Shown here one piece after another: positions 8,504 to 16,027 of a DNA stretch of 64,000 nucleotides. The notes beneath the pieces are model-generated. The model ran no database searches, was not told the DNA's origin, and saw only the letters and a list, made by a program, of their open reading frames with translations. Numbering within the stretch: the first letter of the stretch is position 1; the number at the start of each line of letters is the position of its first letter. Source of the stretch: DASPKT01 sp035626475 (GTDB taxonomy: Bacteria; Pseudomonadota; Alphaproteobacteria; Azospirillales; Azospirillaceae); assembly GCA_035626475.1 (NCBI GenBank), contig DASPNP010000021.1, positions 1-64,000 of the forward strand, read 5' to 3'. Both the position numbers and the translations under genes were made by a program.

Positions 8504-8844
8504 GGCGAGGGAGCCTCGGGGGTGGTGTCCGGCCCGGCCGAGGCGGCCTCGGCCAGGGCGTCGCGGAAGGCGGGGCCGGCGGTGACGCCGGACTCCACGA
8601 CCAGGTCGTTGGCGCCGCCGATCAGGATCAGATGCTCCACCCCGTCGCGCCGTACCAGCACCAGCCGGCGCCGCGCGTCCACGGCCAGCACCTCGGAAAT
8701 GGCGAGGCGGCGCGGGCCCCGGTTGGCGCGGATGCCGCCGAAGCCCATGCTGCCGTAGCGCTTCAGCAGCAGCGCCGCGATGGCGATCAGCCCCAGCACG
8801 AAGGCGAAGGCCAGGACGAAGCGGAAATAGTCGAGCGTGTCCAT
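8500..8844 (-). CDS. fliO: Flagellar biosynthesis protein FliO
   Basis: A 114-residue protein with one N-terminal membrane helix (about residues 8-27, FVLAFAFVLGLIAIAALLL) and the small cytoplasmic beta domain of FliO (RRLAISEVLAVDARRRLVLV, HLILIGGANDLVVE). FliO assists assembly of the FliP ring. The ATG at 8844 is chosen because it shares its A with the TGA of the upstream gene (TGATG) and begins just before the membrane helix; a longer frame upstream is only a shadow of that gene. It overlaps fliP by four bases. Confidence 0.93.
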   Translation of the reverse strand: MDTLDYFRFVLAFAFVLGLIAIAALLLKRYGSMGFGGIRANRGPRRLAISEVLAVDARRRLVLVRRDGVEHLILIGGANDLVVESGVTAGPAFRDALAEAASAGPDTTPEAPSP

Positions 8845-9185
8845 CACGCCGGATCCTCGGCCTTGCGGTAGGCGGCGGCGGCGCGGGCGATGCGGACGCC
8901 GCGCTCGGCCTCCGGGTCGGACCCGGCCCCGGCGACCTGGCGCAGCTCGCGCTCCAGCCCCTCCAGCGCCGCGAGGATGCGGTCCATGGTGGGCAGCATG
9001 GCGCGGGCCGTGTCGGGGGGCAGGCGGATGACCTCCTCGCACAGCTGCGCCGCCTCGCGGTCCAGCCCGTGCAGGTCGACCGTCCCGCCGTTGCGCACCA
9101 GCCCGGTCGAGCGTTCCAGCACCTCCAGCAGCGCCGCCAGCGCGGCCTCGATCTCCTGGCGGTCAGGCACCTGGGGCAGGCTCAT
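8844..9185 (-). CDS. Small helical flagellar protein, FlgN/FliT-like candidate
   Basis: A 113-residue, wholly helical, acidic protein with heptad-like leucines (EIEAALAALLEVLERST, MLPTMDRILAALEGLERELRQ). It sits between fhlB and fliO and overlaps both (four bases and one base), so it belongs to the export operon. Size and helical content fit the FlgN/FliT class of export chaperones, and such a gene often occupies this position in Rhodospirillales, but there is no strict sequence signature, so the assignment is by context. Confidence 0.6.
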   Translation of the reverse strand: MSLPQVPDRQEIEAALAALLEVLERSTGLVRNGGTVDLHGLDREAAQLCEEVIRLPPDTARAMLPTMDRILAALEGLERELRQVAGAGSDPEAERGVRIARAAAAYRKAEDPA

Positions 9186-9523
9186 GGCGTCGCTCCTGCG
9201 GGGATGTCGGTCAGCGGCTCGCCGGCCGCCAGGCGGCCGTTGGCGCGGTAGACATGGGCCAGGATCTCCGCCACGGCGGCGATGGCCTGGATGGGTATCT
9301 CGGTGTCGACATCGACGGCGGCGAGGATCTCGGCCAGGTCTCCGTCCTCGCGCACCTTCACGCCGTTGGCGAAGGCCAGCTCCAGGATCTGGTCGGCGAC
9401 GGCGCCGCGCCCGCTGGCGACCACCCGGGGCAGCGCCTGCCCGCCGCGCTCATGGCTGAGCGCCACGGCCACCTGCCGGCGGGGCTTAGGGTCGTCGGGC
9501 CGGGGATCGTCTGGCCTGGTCAC
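9182..9523 (-). CDS. fhlB: FhlB: FlhB C-terminal-domain paralogue
   Basis: A 113-residue soluble protein resembling the cytoplasmic domain of FlhB/YscU: RRQVAVALSHERGG, RVVASGRGAVADQILELAFANGVKV and the final helix AIAAVAEILAHVYRAN. It lacks the membrane part and the autocleaving NPTH loop, as expected for FhlB. The GTG at 9523 is preferred because AGGAGCG lies just upstream and because a longer GTG at 9577 would overlap the sigma-54 promoter at 9561-9576. Known FhlB proteins influence export substrate switching. First gene of the operon running to the PAS protein. Confidence 0.85.
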   Translation of the reverse strand: MTRPDDPRPDDPKPRRQVAVALSHERGGQALPRVVASGRGAVADQILELAFANGVKVREDGDLAEILAAVDVDTEIPIQAIAAVAEILAHVYRANGRLAAGEPLTDIPAGATP

Positions 9524-9560
9524 GCGCGCTCGCTCCTGGCGGAAAGGGCTGTCGGGGACC

Positions 9561-9576
9561 TGCAGGCCCCGTGCCA
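9561..9576 (-). promoter_or_regulatory. Sigma-54 promoter for the fhlB-fliO-fliP operon
   Basis: Read on the minus strand, positions 9576 to 9561 give TGGCACGGGGCCTGCA. This matches the RpoN consensus TGGCACG-N4-TTGCA at all but one base, with the required ten bases between GG (-24) and GC (-12). Transcription would start near 9550, giving a leader of about 27 bases to the GTG at 9523. Confidence 0.75.
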
Positions 9577-9603
9577 CCCTGGCTCATCCGCCTTGCGATA
9601 AGG

Positions 9604-9628
9604 TTAACCCCATGAAGTCATTTCTTAA
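9604..9628. promoter_or_regulatory. Two TTAA half-sites, possible CtrA input
   Basis: TTAA occurs at 9604-9607 (as TTAACCCCAT, close to the TTAACCAT form of CtrA half-site) and at 9625-9628, 21 bases apart, between the two divergent sigma-54 promoters. The standard TTAA-N7-TTAA spacing is not met, so this is only a candidate. The stretch 9602-9680 is strikingly AT-rich for this genome. Confidence 0.25.
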
Positions 9629-9696
9629 CACGTTCAGGGGAGTATGATAGAAGAAGATAGATTCAATTTTAGCGATCGGCGCGGCCGAACGGGCGA

Positions 9697-9712
9697 AGGC
9701 GCGCTTCTTGCA
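9697..9712 (+). promoter_or_regulatory. Sigma-54 promoter for the flgB operon
   Basis: The sequence AGGCGCGCTTCTTGCA matches TGGCACG-N4-TTGCA with two mismatches and the exact GG-N10-GC spacing. The start point would be near 9723, leaving a 53-base leader before the flgB ATG at 9776. It diverges from the fhlB promoter about 120 bases away. Confidence 0.7.
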
Positions 9713-9775
9713 TATACGTTTTCGCAAGCTTTGCCGGGCAGGGTGCCCCAGCGGGTGGAGGCGGAGGGACGGGCG

Positions 9776-10180
9776 ATGGATCTGAGCCGGATCGGTGTCT
9801 TCAAGCTGATGAAGGACAAGATGGCCTGGAACAACCAGCGCCAGGAGGTCCTCGCCCAGAACGTCGCCAACGCCGACACGCCGGGCTACAAGCCGCGCGA
9901 CCTGGTGGAGTTCGACTTCCGCAAGGAGCTGCGCGACACCGCCAAGCTGCAACTGGCCGGCACCTCGGGCAGCCACCTGACCGGCACGCTGCCGGACAGC
10001 CAGGGCTTCAAGTCGGACAAGGCCCGCACCCAGTACGAGACCACGCCCGCCGGCAACGCGGTGGTGCTGGAGGAGCAGATGATGAAGGTCGGCCAGAACT
10101 CCATGGAGTACCAGTCGACCGTGAACCTGTACCGCAAGCAGCTGGCGCTGCTGAAGACCGCCCTGTCGAAGGGCGTGTGA
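9776..10180 (+). CDS. flgB: Flagellar proximal rod protein FlgB
   Basis: A 134-residue rod protein. The N-terminal flagellar-rod motif is present (NQRQEVLAQNVANADTPGYK, residues about 20-39) and the C-terminal coiled coil is EYQSTVNLYRKQLALLKTALSKG. The ATG at 9776 follows GGAGGCGGAGGG, a strong ribosome site; an open frame further upstream is only leader. First gene of flgB-flgC-fliE-fliQ-fliR-flhB-cckA. FlgB joins the MS-ring adaptor FliE to the rod. Confidence 0.96.
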   Translation: MDLSRIGVFKLMKDKMAWNNQRQEVLAQNVANADTPGYKPRDLVEFDFRKELRDTAKLQLAGTSGSHLTGTLPDSQGFKSDKARTQYETTPAGNAVVLEEQMMKVGQNSMEYQSTVNLYRKQLALLKTALSKGV

Positions 10181-10209
10181 CGCCGGCTGTGGAAGAGGGG
10201 AGCTGAGCC

Positions 10210-10620
10210 ATGGACCTGATGAACGCGATGGCGCTGTCGGCCAAGGGCATGAAGGCGCAGAGCACGCGCCTGCGCATCATCTCCGAGAACATCGCCAACG
10301 CCGACTCCACCGCCTCCTCGCCCGGCGACCTGCCCTACCGGCGCAAGGTCGTGCTGTTCGAGAACGCGCTGGACCGCGAGCTGGGGCTGAACGCGGTGAA
10401 GGTGAAGAAGGTCGACGTCGACCGCGGCGACTTCCAGCGCCGCTACGACCCCGGCCATCCCAGCGCCGACGCCGAGGGCTACGTGCTGCTGCCGAACGTG
10501 AACTCGCTCATCGAGGTCAACGACATGCGCGAGGCCCAGCGCTCCTACGAGGCGAACATCGGCGTCATCGACGCCACCCGCCAGATGATCATGCGTACCG
10601 TCGACCTGCTCAGGAACTGA
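10210..10620 (+). CDS. flgC: Flagellar proximal rod protein FlgC
   Basis: A 136-residue protein with the rod motif (RLRIISENIANADST), the central LPYRRKVV and VDRGDFQRRYDPGHPSAD segments, and the FlgC C-terminus EVNDMREAQRSYEANI followed by the helix IDATRQMIMRTVDLLRN. It follows flgB after 29 bases with a GGGGAGCTGAGCC leader. It works with FlgB, FlgF and FliE in the proximal rod. Confidence 0.96.
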   Translation: MDLMNAMALSAKGMKAQSTRLRIISENIANADSTASSPGDLPYRRKVVLFENALDRELGLNAVKVKKVDVDRGDFQRRYDPGHPSADAEGYVLLPNVNSLIEVNDMREAQRSYEANIGVIDATRQMIMRTVDLLRN

Positions 10621-10637
10621 GCCCGGAGTAGCCACAG

Positions 10638-10943
10638 ATGCCGATCCCGCTTTCCAACGCCATCGCCGCCTACGCCAACACCGCCGCCAACGGCGTGAAG
10701 GGCGGGGCCGCCAAGGCACCCACGGGCCCCAGCTTCGGCGAGATGCTGGAGGAGGCGGCCGAGACCTCGCTCGCCACCCTGCACAAGGGCGAGCAGATGA
10801 CCGCCGCCGGCGTGCTCGGCAAGGCCGACCTGGCCGACGTGGTCAACGCCGTCAGCAACGCCGAGGTGACCCTGCAGGCGGTGACCACCGTCCGCGACAA
10901 GGTCATCAGCGCCTACCAGGAAATCCTGCGCATGCCCATGTGA
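10638..10943 (+). CDS. fliE: Flagellar hook-basal body protein FliE
   Basis: A 101-residue protein ending in the FliE signature: SNAEVTLQAVTTVRDKVISAYQEILRMPM. The middle contains FGEMLEEAAETSLATLHKGEQ. FliE connects the MS ring and export gate to the rod. It lies 17 bases after flgC with CCGGAGTAGCC upstream of the ATG. A seven-base-pair hairpin sits on its stop codon. Confidence 0.95.
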   Translation: MPIPLSNAIAAYANTAANGVKGGAAKAPTGPSFGEMLEEAAETSLATLHKGEQMTAAGVLGKADLADVVNAVSNAEVTLQAVTTVRDKVISAYQEILRMPM

Positions 10944-10956
10944 GGCTTCGCCTCAC
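10940..10956 (+). other. Short hairpin over the fliE stop codon
   Basis: GTGAGGC-TTC-GCCTCAC is a perfect seven-base-pair stem spanning the fliE TGA. There is no T-run after it, so it is not a classical terminator. It could influence mRNA processing or the drop between fliE and fliQ. Confidence 0.35.
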
Positions 10957-10995
10957 GCCGGCGCGCGCCGTCCAGCAAGACCCGAAGGCCGTCCC

Positions 10996-11274
10996 ATGAA
11001 CCAGACCGAGGTGATCGACGTCGTGCGCGAGGCGCTGCTCGTCACCCTCATCGTCGGCGGGCCGATCATGGCCATCGCCCTGGTGGTGGGCCTGGTGATC
11101 TCGCTGTTCCAGGCGCTGACGCAAATCCAGGAGCAGACGCTCGCCTTCGTGCCGAAGGTCGTCATCATGTTCGCGTCGCTGGTCTTCCTGGCGCCCTTCA
11201 TGCTCAGCCACCTGACGACCTTCACCAAGTCGATCATGGACCGCATCATCGGCATCGGCATGGGCGGCGGCTGA
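10996..11274 (+). CDS. fliQ: Flagellar export gate protein FliQ
   Basis: A 92-residue protein with two membrane helices (about residues 15-40 and 50-75), containing the FliQ pattern GPIMAIALVVGLVISLFQALTQIQEQTL and VPKVVIMF. It is a subunit of the FliPQR export gate. It follows fliE after 52 bases, and fliR begins five bases after its stop. Confidence 0.96.
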   Translation: MNQTEVIDVVREALLVTLIVGGPIMAIALVVGLVISLFQALTQIQEQTLAFVPKVVIMFASLVFLAPFMLSHLTTFTKSIMDRIIGIGMGGG

Positions 11275-11279
11275 CGCCG

Positions 11280-12041
11280 ATGCTGCAGGCGCTGATCACC
11301 GGCCAGCTCTTCGCCTTCCTGCTGGTCTTCACCCGGGTGGGCGCCGCCTTCCTGGTCCTGCCCGGCGTGGGCGAGACCTTCGTGTCGGCGCGCATCCGGC
11401 TGCTGCTGGCGCTGACCACCGCGCTGGTCGTCACGCCGGTGGCACGGCCGCTGCTGCCGGCCCAGCCCACGGAACCGGCCCTGCTGACGCTGCTGATCAC
11501 GGCGGAGGTGATGGTCGGCATCTTCATCGGCACCATCGCCCGTACCATGCTGGCGGCGATGGAGACCGCGGGCAGCATCATCTCCAACGCCGTGGGCCTG
11601 TCGGCCGCGCAGAGCTTCAACCCCGCCATGGCGGCGCCGGGCAACGCCGTCAGCGCGCTGCTGGGCATCGTGGCGATCCTGCTGATCTTCGCCGCCGACC
11701 TGCATCACCTGATGATCATGGCCGTGGTCGGGAGCTACGACGTCTTCCGCCCGGGCATGCAGCTGCCGGTGGGCGACTTCAGCCAGCACCTGACCCGGGT
11801 CTTCTCGGAGAGCTTCCTGGTCGGGCTGCAGCTGTCCGCCCCCTTCGTGGTGATCGGGCTGGTCTTCAACCTGGGGCTGGGGCTGGTGGCGCGGCTGGTG
11901 CCGCAGATCCAGATCTTCTTCATCGGCATCCCCATCCAGATCGGCGGCGGCCTGCTGCTGCTGGCCGCCGGGATGACCGCGCTGATGCTGTTCTGGCTGG
12001 CCGCCTTCCAGGCGCAGCTGGTCGGGCTGCTGGGCGGCTGA
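11280..12041 (+). CDS. fliR: Flagellar export gate protein FliR
   Basis: A 253-residue, six-helix membrane protein with family landmarks: ARIRLLLALTTALVVTP, the GSIISNAVGLSAAQSFNP segment and SAPFVVIGLVFNLGLGLVARLVPQIQIFFIGIP. FliR completes the FliP5-FliQ4-FliR1 gate. The start five bases after fliQ implies coupled translation, and flhB follows after 13 bases with GGGGGGAGGGACG upstream. Confidence 0.96.
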   Translation: MLQALITGQLFAFLLVFTRVGAAFLVLPGVGETFVSARIRLLLALTTALVVTPVARPLLPAQPTEPALLTLLITAEVMVGIFIGTIARTMLAAMETAGSIISNAVGLSAAQSFNPAMAAPGNAVSALLGIVAILLIFAADLHHLMIMAVVGSYDVFRPGMQLPVGDFSQHLTRVFSESFLVGLQLSAPFVVIGLVFNLGLGLVARLVPQIQIFFIGIPIQIGGGLLLLAAGMTALMLFWLAAFQAQLVGLLGG

Positions 12042-12054
12042 GGGGGGAGGGACG

Positions 12055-13140
12055 ATGTCGGACGATCAGGATCCCGATTCCAAAACAGAAGAACCTTCCG
12101 GAAAAAAGCTCTCCGAAGCGCGGGCCAAGGGCCAGGTCGTCAAGTCCCAGGAATTCACGCATCTGTTCATGCTGGCGTCGATGCTGGTGCTGCTCATGAT
12201 GCTGCTGCCCGGCTCCTTCGCCCGCATCAACGCCGCGCTGGTGCCGTTCGTGGAGCGGCCGCACGCCTTCTCGGTGGACCCGGCGGCACTGGGCGACATG
12301 CTGATCGCGCTGCTGATCGAGCTGGCCATCGCCCTGGTCATGCCGATGGCGCTGCTGCTGATCGCCGGCGTGCTGGCGACGGTCGTCCAGGTCGGCTGGG
12401 TCTTCAGCACGGAGCAGGTCTTCAGCTTCAACCTGGAGCGGTTCAACATCGTCACCAACCTGCTGAACAAGTTCAAGGCCAAGAACCTGATCGAGTTCGC
12501 CAAGTCCTGCGCCAAGGTCGCGATCGTCTCGGCCGTGCTGGGGCCGGCGCTGTGGCCGCTGATGGGCTCGGTGGAGCATTTCATCGGCATGCCCATGGGC
12601 GCGCTGGTGCTGGAGACGCGCGACATCTCCGTGCAGATCATCTTCACCGTGCTGATGGTCGTGGCGGCGATGGCGGCGGCCGACTGGTGGTACCAGCGCT
12701 ACGACTTCATGCAGAACATGCGCATGACCAAGCAGGAGGTGAAGGACGAGTACAAGCAGGCGGAAGGCGACCCGCTGGTGAAGAACAAGATCCGTCAGCT
12801 GCGCCTGCAGCGCGCCCAGAACCGGATGATGGAGAACGTGCCGAAGGCGGACGTGGTGGTGACCAATCCCACGCACTACGCCGTCGCGCTGAAGTACGAC
12901 CCCGGCGCCATGGGTGCGCCGACGGTGATCGCCAAGGGCGTGGACTTCATGGCCCAGCGCATCCGCGAGGTCGCCATCGAGCACCAGGTGCCGATCATCC
13001 CGAACCCGCCGCTGGCCCGCGCGCTCTACGCCGCCGCCGAGGTGAACGAGGAGGTCCCGGAGGAGCACTACAAGGCCGTGGCCCAGATCATCTCCTACGT
13101 CTTCAAGCTGAAGCGCCGGGCGATCCAGCCCACTTCCTGA
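12055..13140 (+). CDS. flhB: Flagellar export switch protein FlhB
   Basis: A 361-residue protein: a hydrophilic N-terminus (KTEEPSGKKLSEARAKGQV), four membrane helices up to about residue 215, and the cytoplasmic domain with the autocleavage loop NPTH at residues 271-274 (VVVTNPTHYAVALKY). The C-terminus (PIIPNPPLARALYAAAEVNEEVPEEHYKAVAQII) is standard. FlhB controls rod/hook-to-filament export specificity. It is encoded directly before cckA; a short paralogue of its C-terminal domain (fhlB) lies on the other strand 2.5 kb upstream. Confidence 0.98.
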   Translation: MSDDQDPDSKTEEPSGKKLSEARAKGQVVKSQEFTHLFMLASMLVLLMMLLPGSFARINAALVPFVERPHAFSVDPAALGDMLIALLIELAIALVMPMALLLIAGVLATVVQVGWVFSTEQVFSFNLERFNIVTNLLNKFKAKNLIEFAKSCAKVAIVSAVLGPALWPLMGSVEHFIGMPMGALVLETRDISVQIIFTVLMVVAAMAAADWWYQRYDFMQNMRMTKQEVKDEYKQAEGDPLVKNKIRQLRLQRAQNRMMENVPKADVVVTNPTHYAVALKYDPGAMGAPTVIAKGVDFMAQRIREVAIEHQVPIIPNPPLARALYAAAEVNEEVPEEHYKAVAQIISYVFKLKRRAIQPTS

Positions 13141-13155
13141 GGCTTAGACTACTTC

Positions 13156-15660
13156 TTGAGGTTGGGTCGCCATGGCGGAGGGCGGTTGCTACACTGCCCG
13201 CCCCTTCGACCGACCGCGACGTGCCGCTTGTCCCCCGCCAGCGCAGGAACCACCGCCGGACCCGTCCGCGCCGCCGCCATCGGCGCCGGGCTGCTGGCGG
13301 CGCTCGGCCTCGCGGGGCTGCTGACCCCGGCCCTGCTGCAGGACGCCCTGGGCCCGATGGTCGTGTGGGTCGCGGCGGGCGCGCTGGCGGTCGGGGCGCT
13401 GCTGCTGGTCTTCCTGGTCCAGCTGGCATCGGCCGCCACGCGCCGGCGTCTCGCCCTGCTGTCCCGCCTGCTGGACGCGGCGCCCGACGCGCAGGCGCTG
13501 GCCGGGCCCGAGGGCGAGGCGCTGGTGGTCAACGCCGCCTTCCGCGCGCTGCTGCACCCGCACGAGATGCCCCCGCTGGAGGCGCTGCGCGCCGCTTGCC
13601 GCGACCCCGCCGACCGGGCCGCGCTGGAGCGCGTGGCGCACCAGGCCGCCGGCGGGCGCACGGCCGAGGCGCCGCTGCGGCTGCGCGAAAGCCTGGGTGT
13701 CCCCGCCGTCACGGTGGAGGCGCGGCCGCTGGCCGGCTGGCCCGGGCATGTCCATTGGATCGTGCGGCTCCGCGCCGATGATCTGGGAATGGCGGTCGCG
13801 GAGCGGGCGCCGCTGGGCGTGGCACTGGCGGGCGAGGACGGCACGCTGCTGCACGCCAACCCCGCCCTGGCCTCCCTGCTGGGCCGGGCGCCGGCCGAGA
13901 TGGCGGGCGGGCGCCTGCACGGGCTGCTGGCCCGCCGTCCCGACGGGCTGGCGGCCAATCTGCTGCTGCCTCCGGCCGCCGGCGACGCGGCCGCCGACGG
14001 CGCCGTGGAGCTGGCCGGCCGCGGCGGTCAGGCGGTGCGCGTTGCGGCGACGCAGTGGCTGCTGGAGGACGGGCGGCGCACCCTGCTGTTCCTGCGCGAC
14101 CTGGCGCCCGGGCCGGAGGCGCTGGCCGAGCTGAAGCGGGTGGAGCAGCGCTTCCAGCGCTTCTTCCAGGTGGCGCCCATAGGCTTGGCGCTGGTCGACG
14201 CCGAGCTGCGCCTGACCGAGTGCAACGGCACCTTCCTGGCGCTGGCGGGCTCGACCCAGGAGGAGGTGCAGGGCCGCCCCATCGGCCTGATGTTCCAGAA
14301 GGAGCAGCGGGCGGAGCTGCTGGCGCGCCTCACGGCCGCTCTGCAGGGCGACGACCGGGGCGGTCCGGTGGAGGCGCGGCTGCGCGGGCCGGGCGGCGCC
14401 ACGGTGCAGGTCTATGTCCGCCGCTTCGACACCGACGACGGCGCTCCCGGCCTGATCCTCCACGTGGTCGACATGACCGCGCAGAAGAACCTGGAGGCGC
14501 AGTTCGTCCAGTCGCAGAAGATGCAGGCGATCGGCCAGCTGGCCGGCGGCGTGGCGCACGATTTCAACAATCTGCTGACGGCGATGATCGGCTTCTGCGA
14601 CCTGCTGCTGCTGCGGCACAAGCCGGGCGACCAGTCCTTCAGCGACATCATGCAGATCAAGCAGAACGCCAACCGCGCCGCGAACCTGGTGCGGCAGCTG
14701 CTGGCCTTCTCCCGCCAGCAGACGCTGCAGCCGCGGGTGCTGAACGTCACCGACGTCCTGGCCGAGCTGTCGAACCTGCTGCGCCGGCTGATCGGCGAGA
14801 ACATCGAGCTGCGGATGATCCATGGCCGCGACCTGGGCCTGGTGAAGGTGGACCAGGGCCAGCTGGAGCAGGTGATCATCAACCTCGCCGTCAACGCCCG
14901 CGACGCCATGCCCGGCGGCGGGCGCCTGTCGATCGTGACCGAGAACTTCTCCACGCCCGTGTCGGTGCGCTGGGAGACGGAGGAGATGCCGCCCGGCGAG
15001 TATGTCGTGGTCGAGGTGGTGGATACCGGCATCGGCATCCCGCGCGAGAATCTGCAGCGGATCTTCGAGCCCTTCTTCTCGACCAAGGAGGTGGGCTCGG
15101 GCACCGGGCTGGGGCTCTCCACCGTCTACGGCATCGTGCGCCAGACCGGCGGCTTCATCTTCGTCGACAGCGCTCCCGGCAGCGGCGCCAAGTTCCAGAT
15201 CTACCTGCCGCGCCACGACGCGGCCGCCGCCGGCTCCGAGGCGGCGCCGGCGGTGGAGGCCAAGGAGAAGGGACCGGCCGACCTCACCGGCATCGGCACC
15301 GTGCTGCTGGTGGAGGACGAGGACGCGGTCCGCGTGTTCGGCGCCCGGGCGCTGCGCAACAAGGGCTACAACGTGCTGGAGGCCCGCAGCGGCGAGGCGG
15401 CGCTGGAGCTGCTGCAGGGCGACTCCGGGCCGACGGTCGACCTCATCATCACCGACGTGGTGATGCCGCAGATGGACGGGCCGACGCTCATCCGCCAGGT
15501 GCTGCAGTTCCGGCCCGACGTGAAGGTCATCTTCATCTCCGGCTACACCGAGGACCGCTTCCGCCACGCGGTGGCCGACGGCATCCCGATCGAGTTCCTG
15601 CCCAAGCCCTTCAGCCTGAAGCAGCTCGCCTCCAAGGTGAAGGAAGTGCTGGGCGGCTGA
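13156..15660 (+). CDS. cckA: CckA hybrid histidine kinase, cell-cycle control
   Basis: Two membrane helices near the N-terminus (IGAGLLAALGLAGLL and VVWVAAGALAVGALLLVFLV), PAS-like domains in the middle (a clear one around RFFQVAPIGLALVDAELRL), then a HisKA/HATPase core with the CckA hallmark GGVAHDFNNLLTAMIGFCDL (phospho-accepting His about residue 468), N- and G-box motifs (NLAVNARDAMPGGG, GTGLGLSTVYGIV), and a C-terminal receiver (VEDEDAV, IITDVVMP, FLPKPF). CckA phosphorylates CtrA and CpdR through ChpT in alphaproteobacteria. Start uncertain: no in-frame ATG precedes the first helix; TTG codons at 13156 and 13228 are possible. It follows flhB after 15 bases, suggesting cotranscription. 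Confidence 0.9.
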   Translation: MRLGRHGGGRLLHCPPLRPTATCRLSPASAGTTAGPVRAAAIGAGLLAALGLAGLLTPALLQDALGPMVVWVAAGALAVGALLLVFLVQLASAATRRRLALLSRLLDAAPDAQALAGPEGEALVVNAAFRALLHPHEMPPLEALRAACRDPADRAALERVAHQAAGGRTAEAPLRLRESLGVPAVTVEARPLAGWPGHVHWIVRLRADDLGMAVAERAPLGVALAGEDGTLLHANPALASLLGRAPAEMAGGRLHGLLARRPDGLAANLLLPPAAGDAAADGAVELAGRGGQAVRVAATQWLLEDGRRTLLFLRDLAPGPEALAELKRVEQRFQRFFQVAPIGLALVDAELRLTECNGTFLALAGSTQEEVQGRPIGLMFQKEQRAELLARLTAALQGDDRGGPVEARLRGPGGATVQVYVRRFDTDDGAPGLILHVVDMTAQKNLEAQFVQSQKMQAIGQLAGGVAHDFNNLLTAMIGFCDLLLLRHKPGDQSFSDIMQIKQNANRAANLVRQLLAFSRQQTLQPRVLNVTDVLAELSNLLRRLIGENIELRMIHGRDLGLVKVDQGQLEQVIINLAVNARDAMPGGGRLSIVTENFSTPVSVRWETEEMPPGEYVVVEVVDTGIGIPRENLQRIFEPFFSTKEVGSGTGLGLSTVYGIVRQTGGFIFVDSAPGSGAKFQIYLPRHDAAAAGSEAAPAVEAKEKGPADLTGIGTVLLVEDEDAVRVFGARALRNKGYNVLEARSGEAALELLQGDSGPTVDLIITDVVMPQMDGPTLIRQVLQFRPDVKVIFISGYTEDRFRHAVADGIPIEFLPKPFSLKQLASKVKEVLGG

Positions 15661-15925
15661 GGCCGGCTCCCGCCGTTCGGGGAAGGGCGGGGGCATCGGG
15701 GGAGGGGGCTTCCGAGTCGGCCCTGGAACGGTGCGGGAACGCCACTCCCGCGTGAGGATGTATTGCGGCAACGGAAATCCAGGCGTGCATGACGGCCCTA
15801 CTGGGAAGGGACGCGATGGGGATGCCGGAACGGGCCTGTCCAGTGATGAATAAACCATTGATATATCTGAAGAAAAATAAGCCGCCAAACGGCGTGTTTT
15901 TGCCGTTCCGCGCCCTTGAACAGGA

Positions 15926-15974
15926 GAACGGAACGCAAACATTTCCCCTTGGCGCACAGGAACGAAAAGGGTAC
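15926..15974. promoter_or_regulatory. recA upstream region with two degenerate SOS-like boxes
   Basis: The 367-base gap before recA is AT-rich in its middle (15840-15905) and holds no supported gene. Two sites differ by one base from the alphaproteobacterial LexA box GAAC-N7-GAAC: GAAC-N7-AAAC at 15926-15940 and GAAC-N7-GTAC at 15960-15974. Both lie within about 100 bases of the recA start, where an operator is expected. A weak hairpin with T-run (CGCCAAACGGCG then TTTTT) near 15883-15901 may end cckA transcription. Confidence 0.4.
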
Positions 15975-16027
15975 ATTCAGCCCGGTTGAACGCCCTCCGG
16001 GCCTGTGCGACAAGGAAGGGGACAATA

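Noticed and set aside
9524..9577. Longer N-terminus of FhlB from GTG 9577
   Set aside because: It would place the sigma-54 promoter inside the coding region and has no ribosome site; GTG 9523 has AGGAGCG upstream.
9586..9602. TGGC...TTGC on the + strand as another sigma-54 promoter
   Set aside because: The spacing between GG and GC is twelve bases instead of ten.
15789..15989. A 66-codon open frame upstream of recA
   Set aside because: No ribosome site, no homology recognisable, and it covers the expected recA regulatory region.
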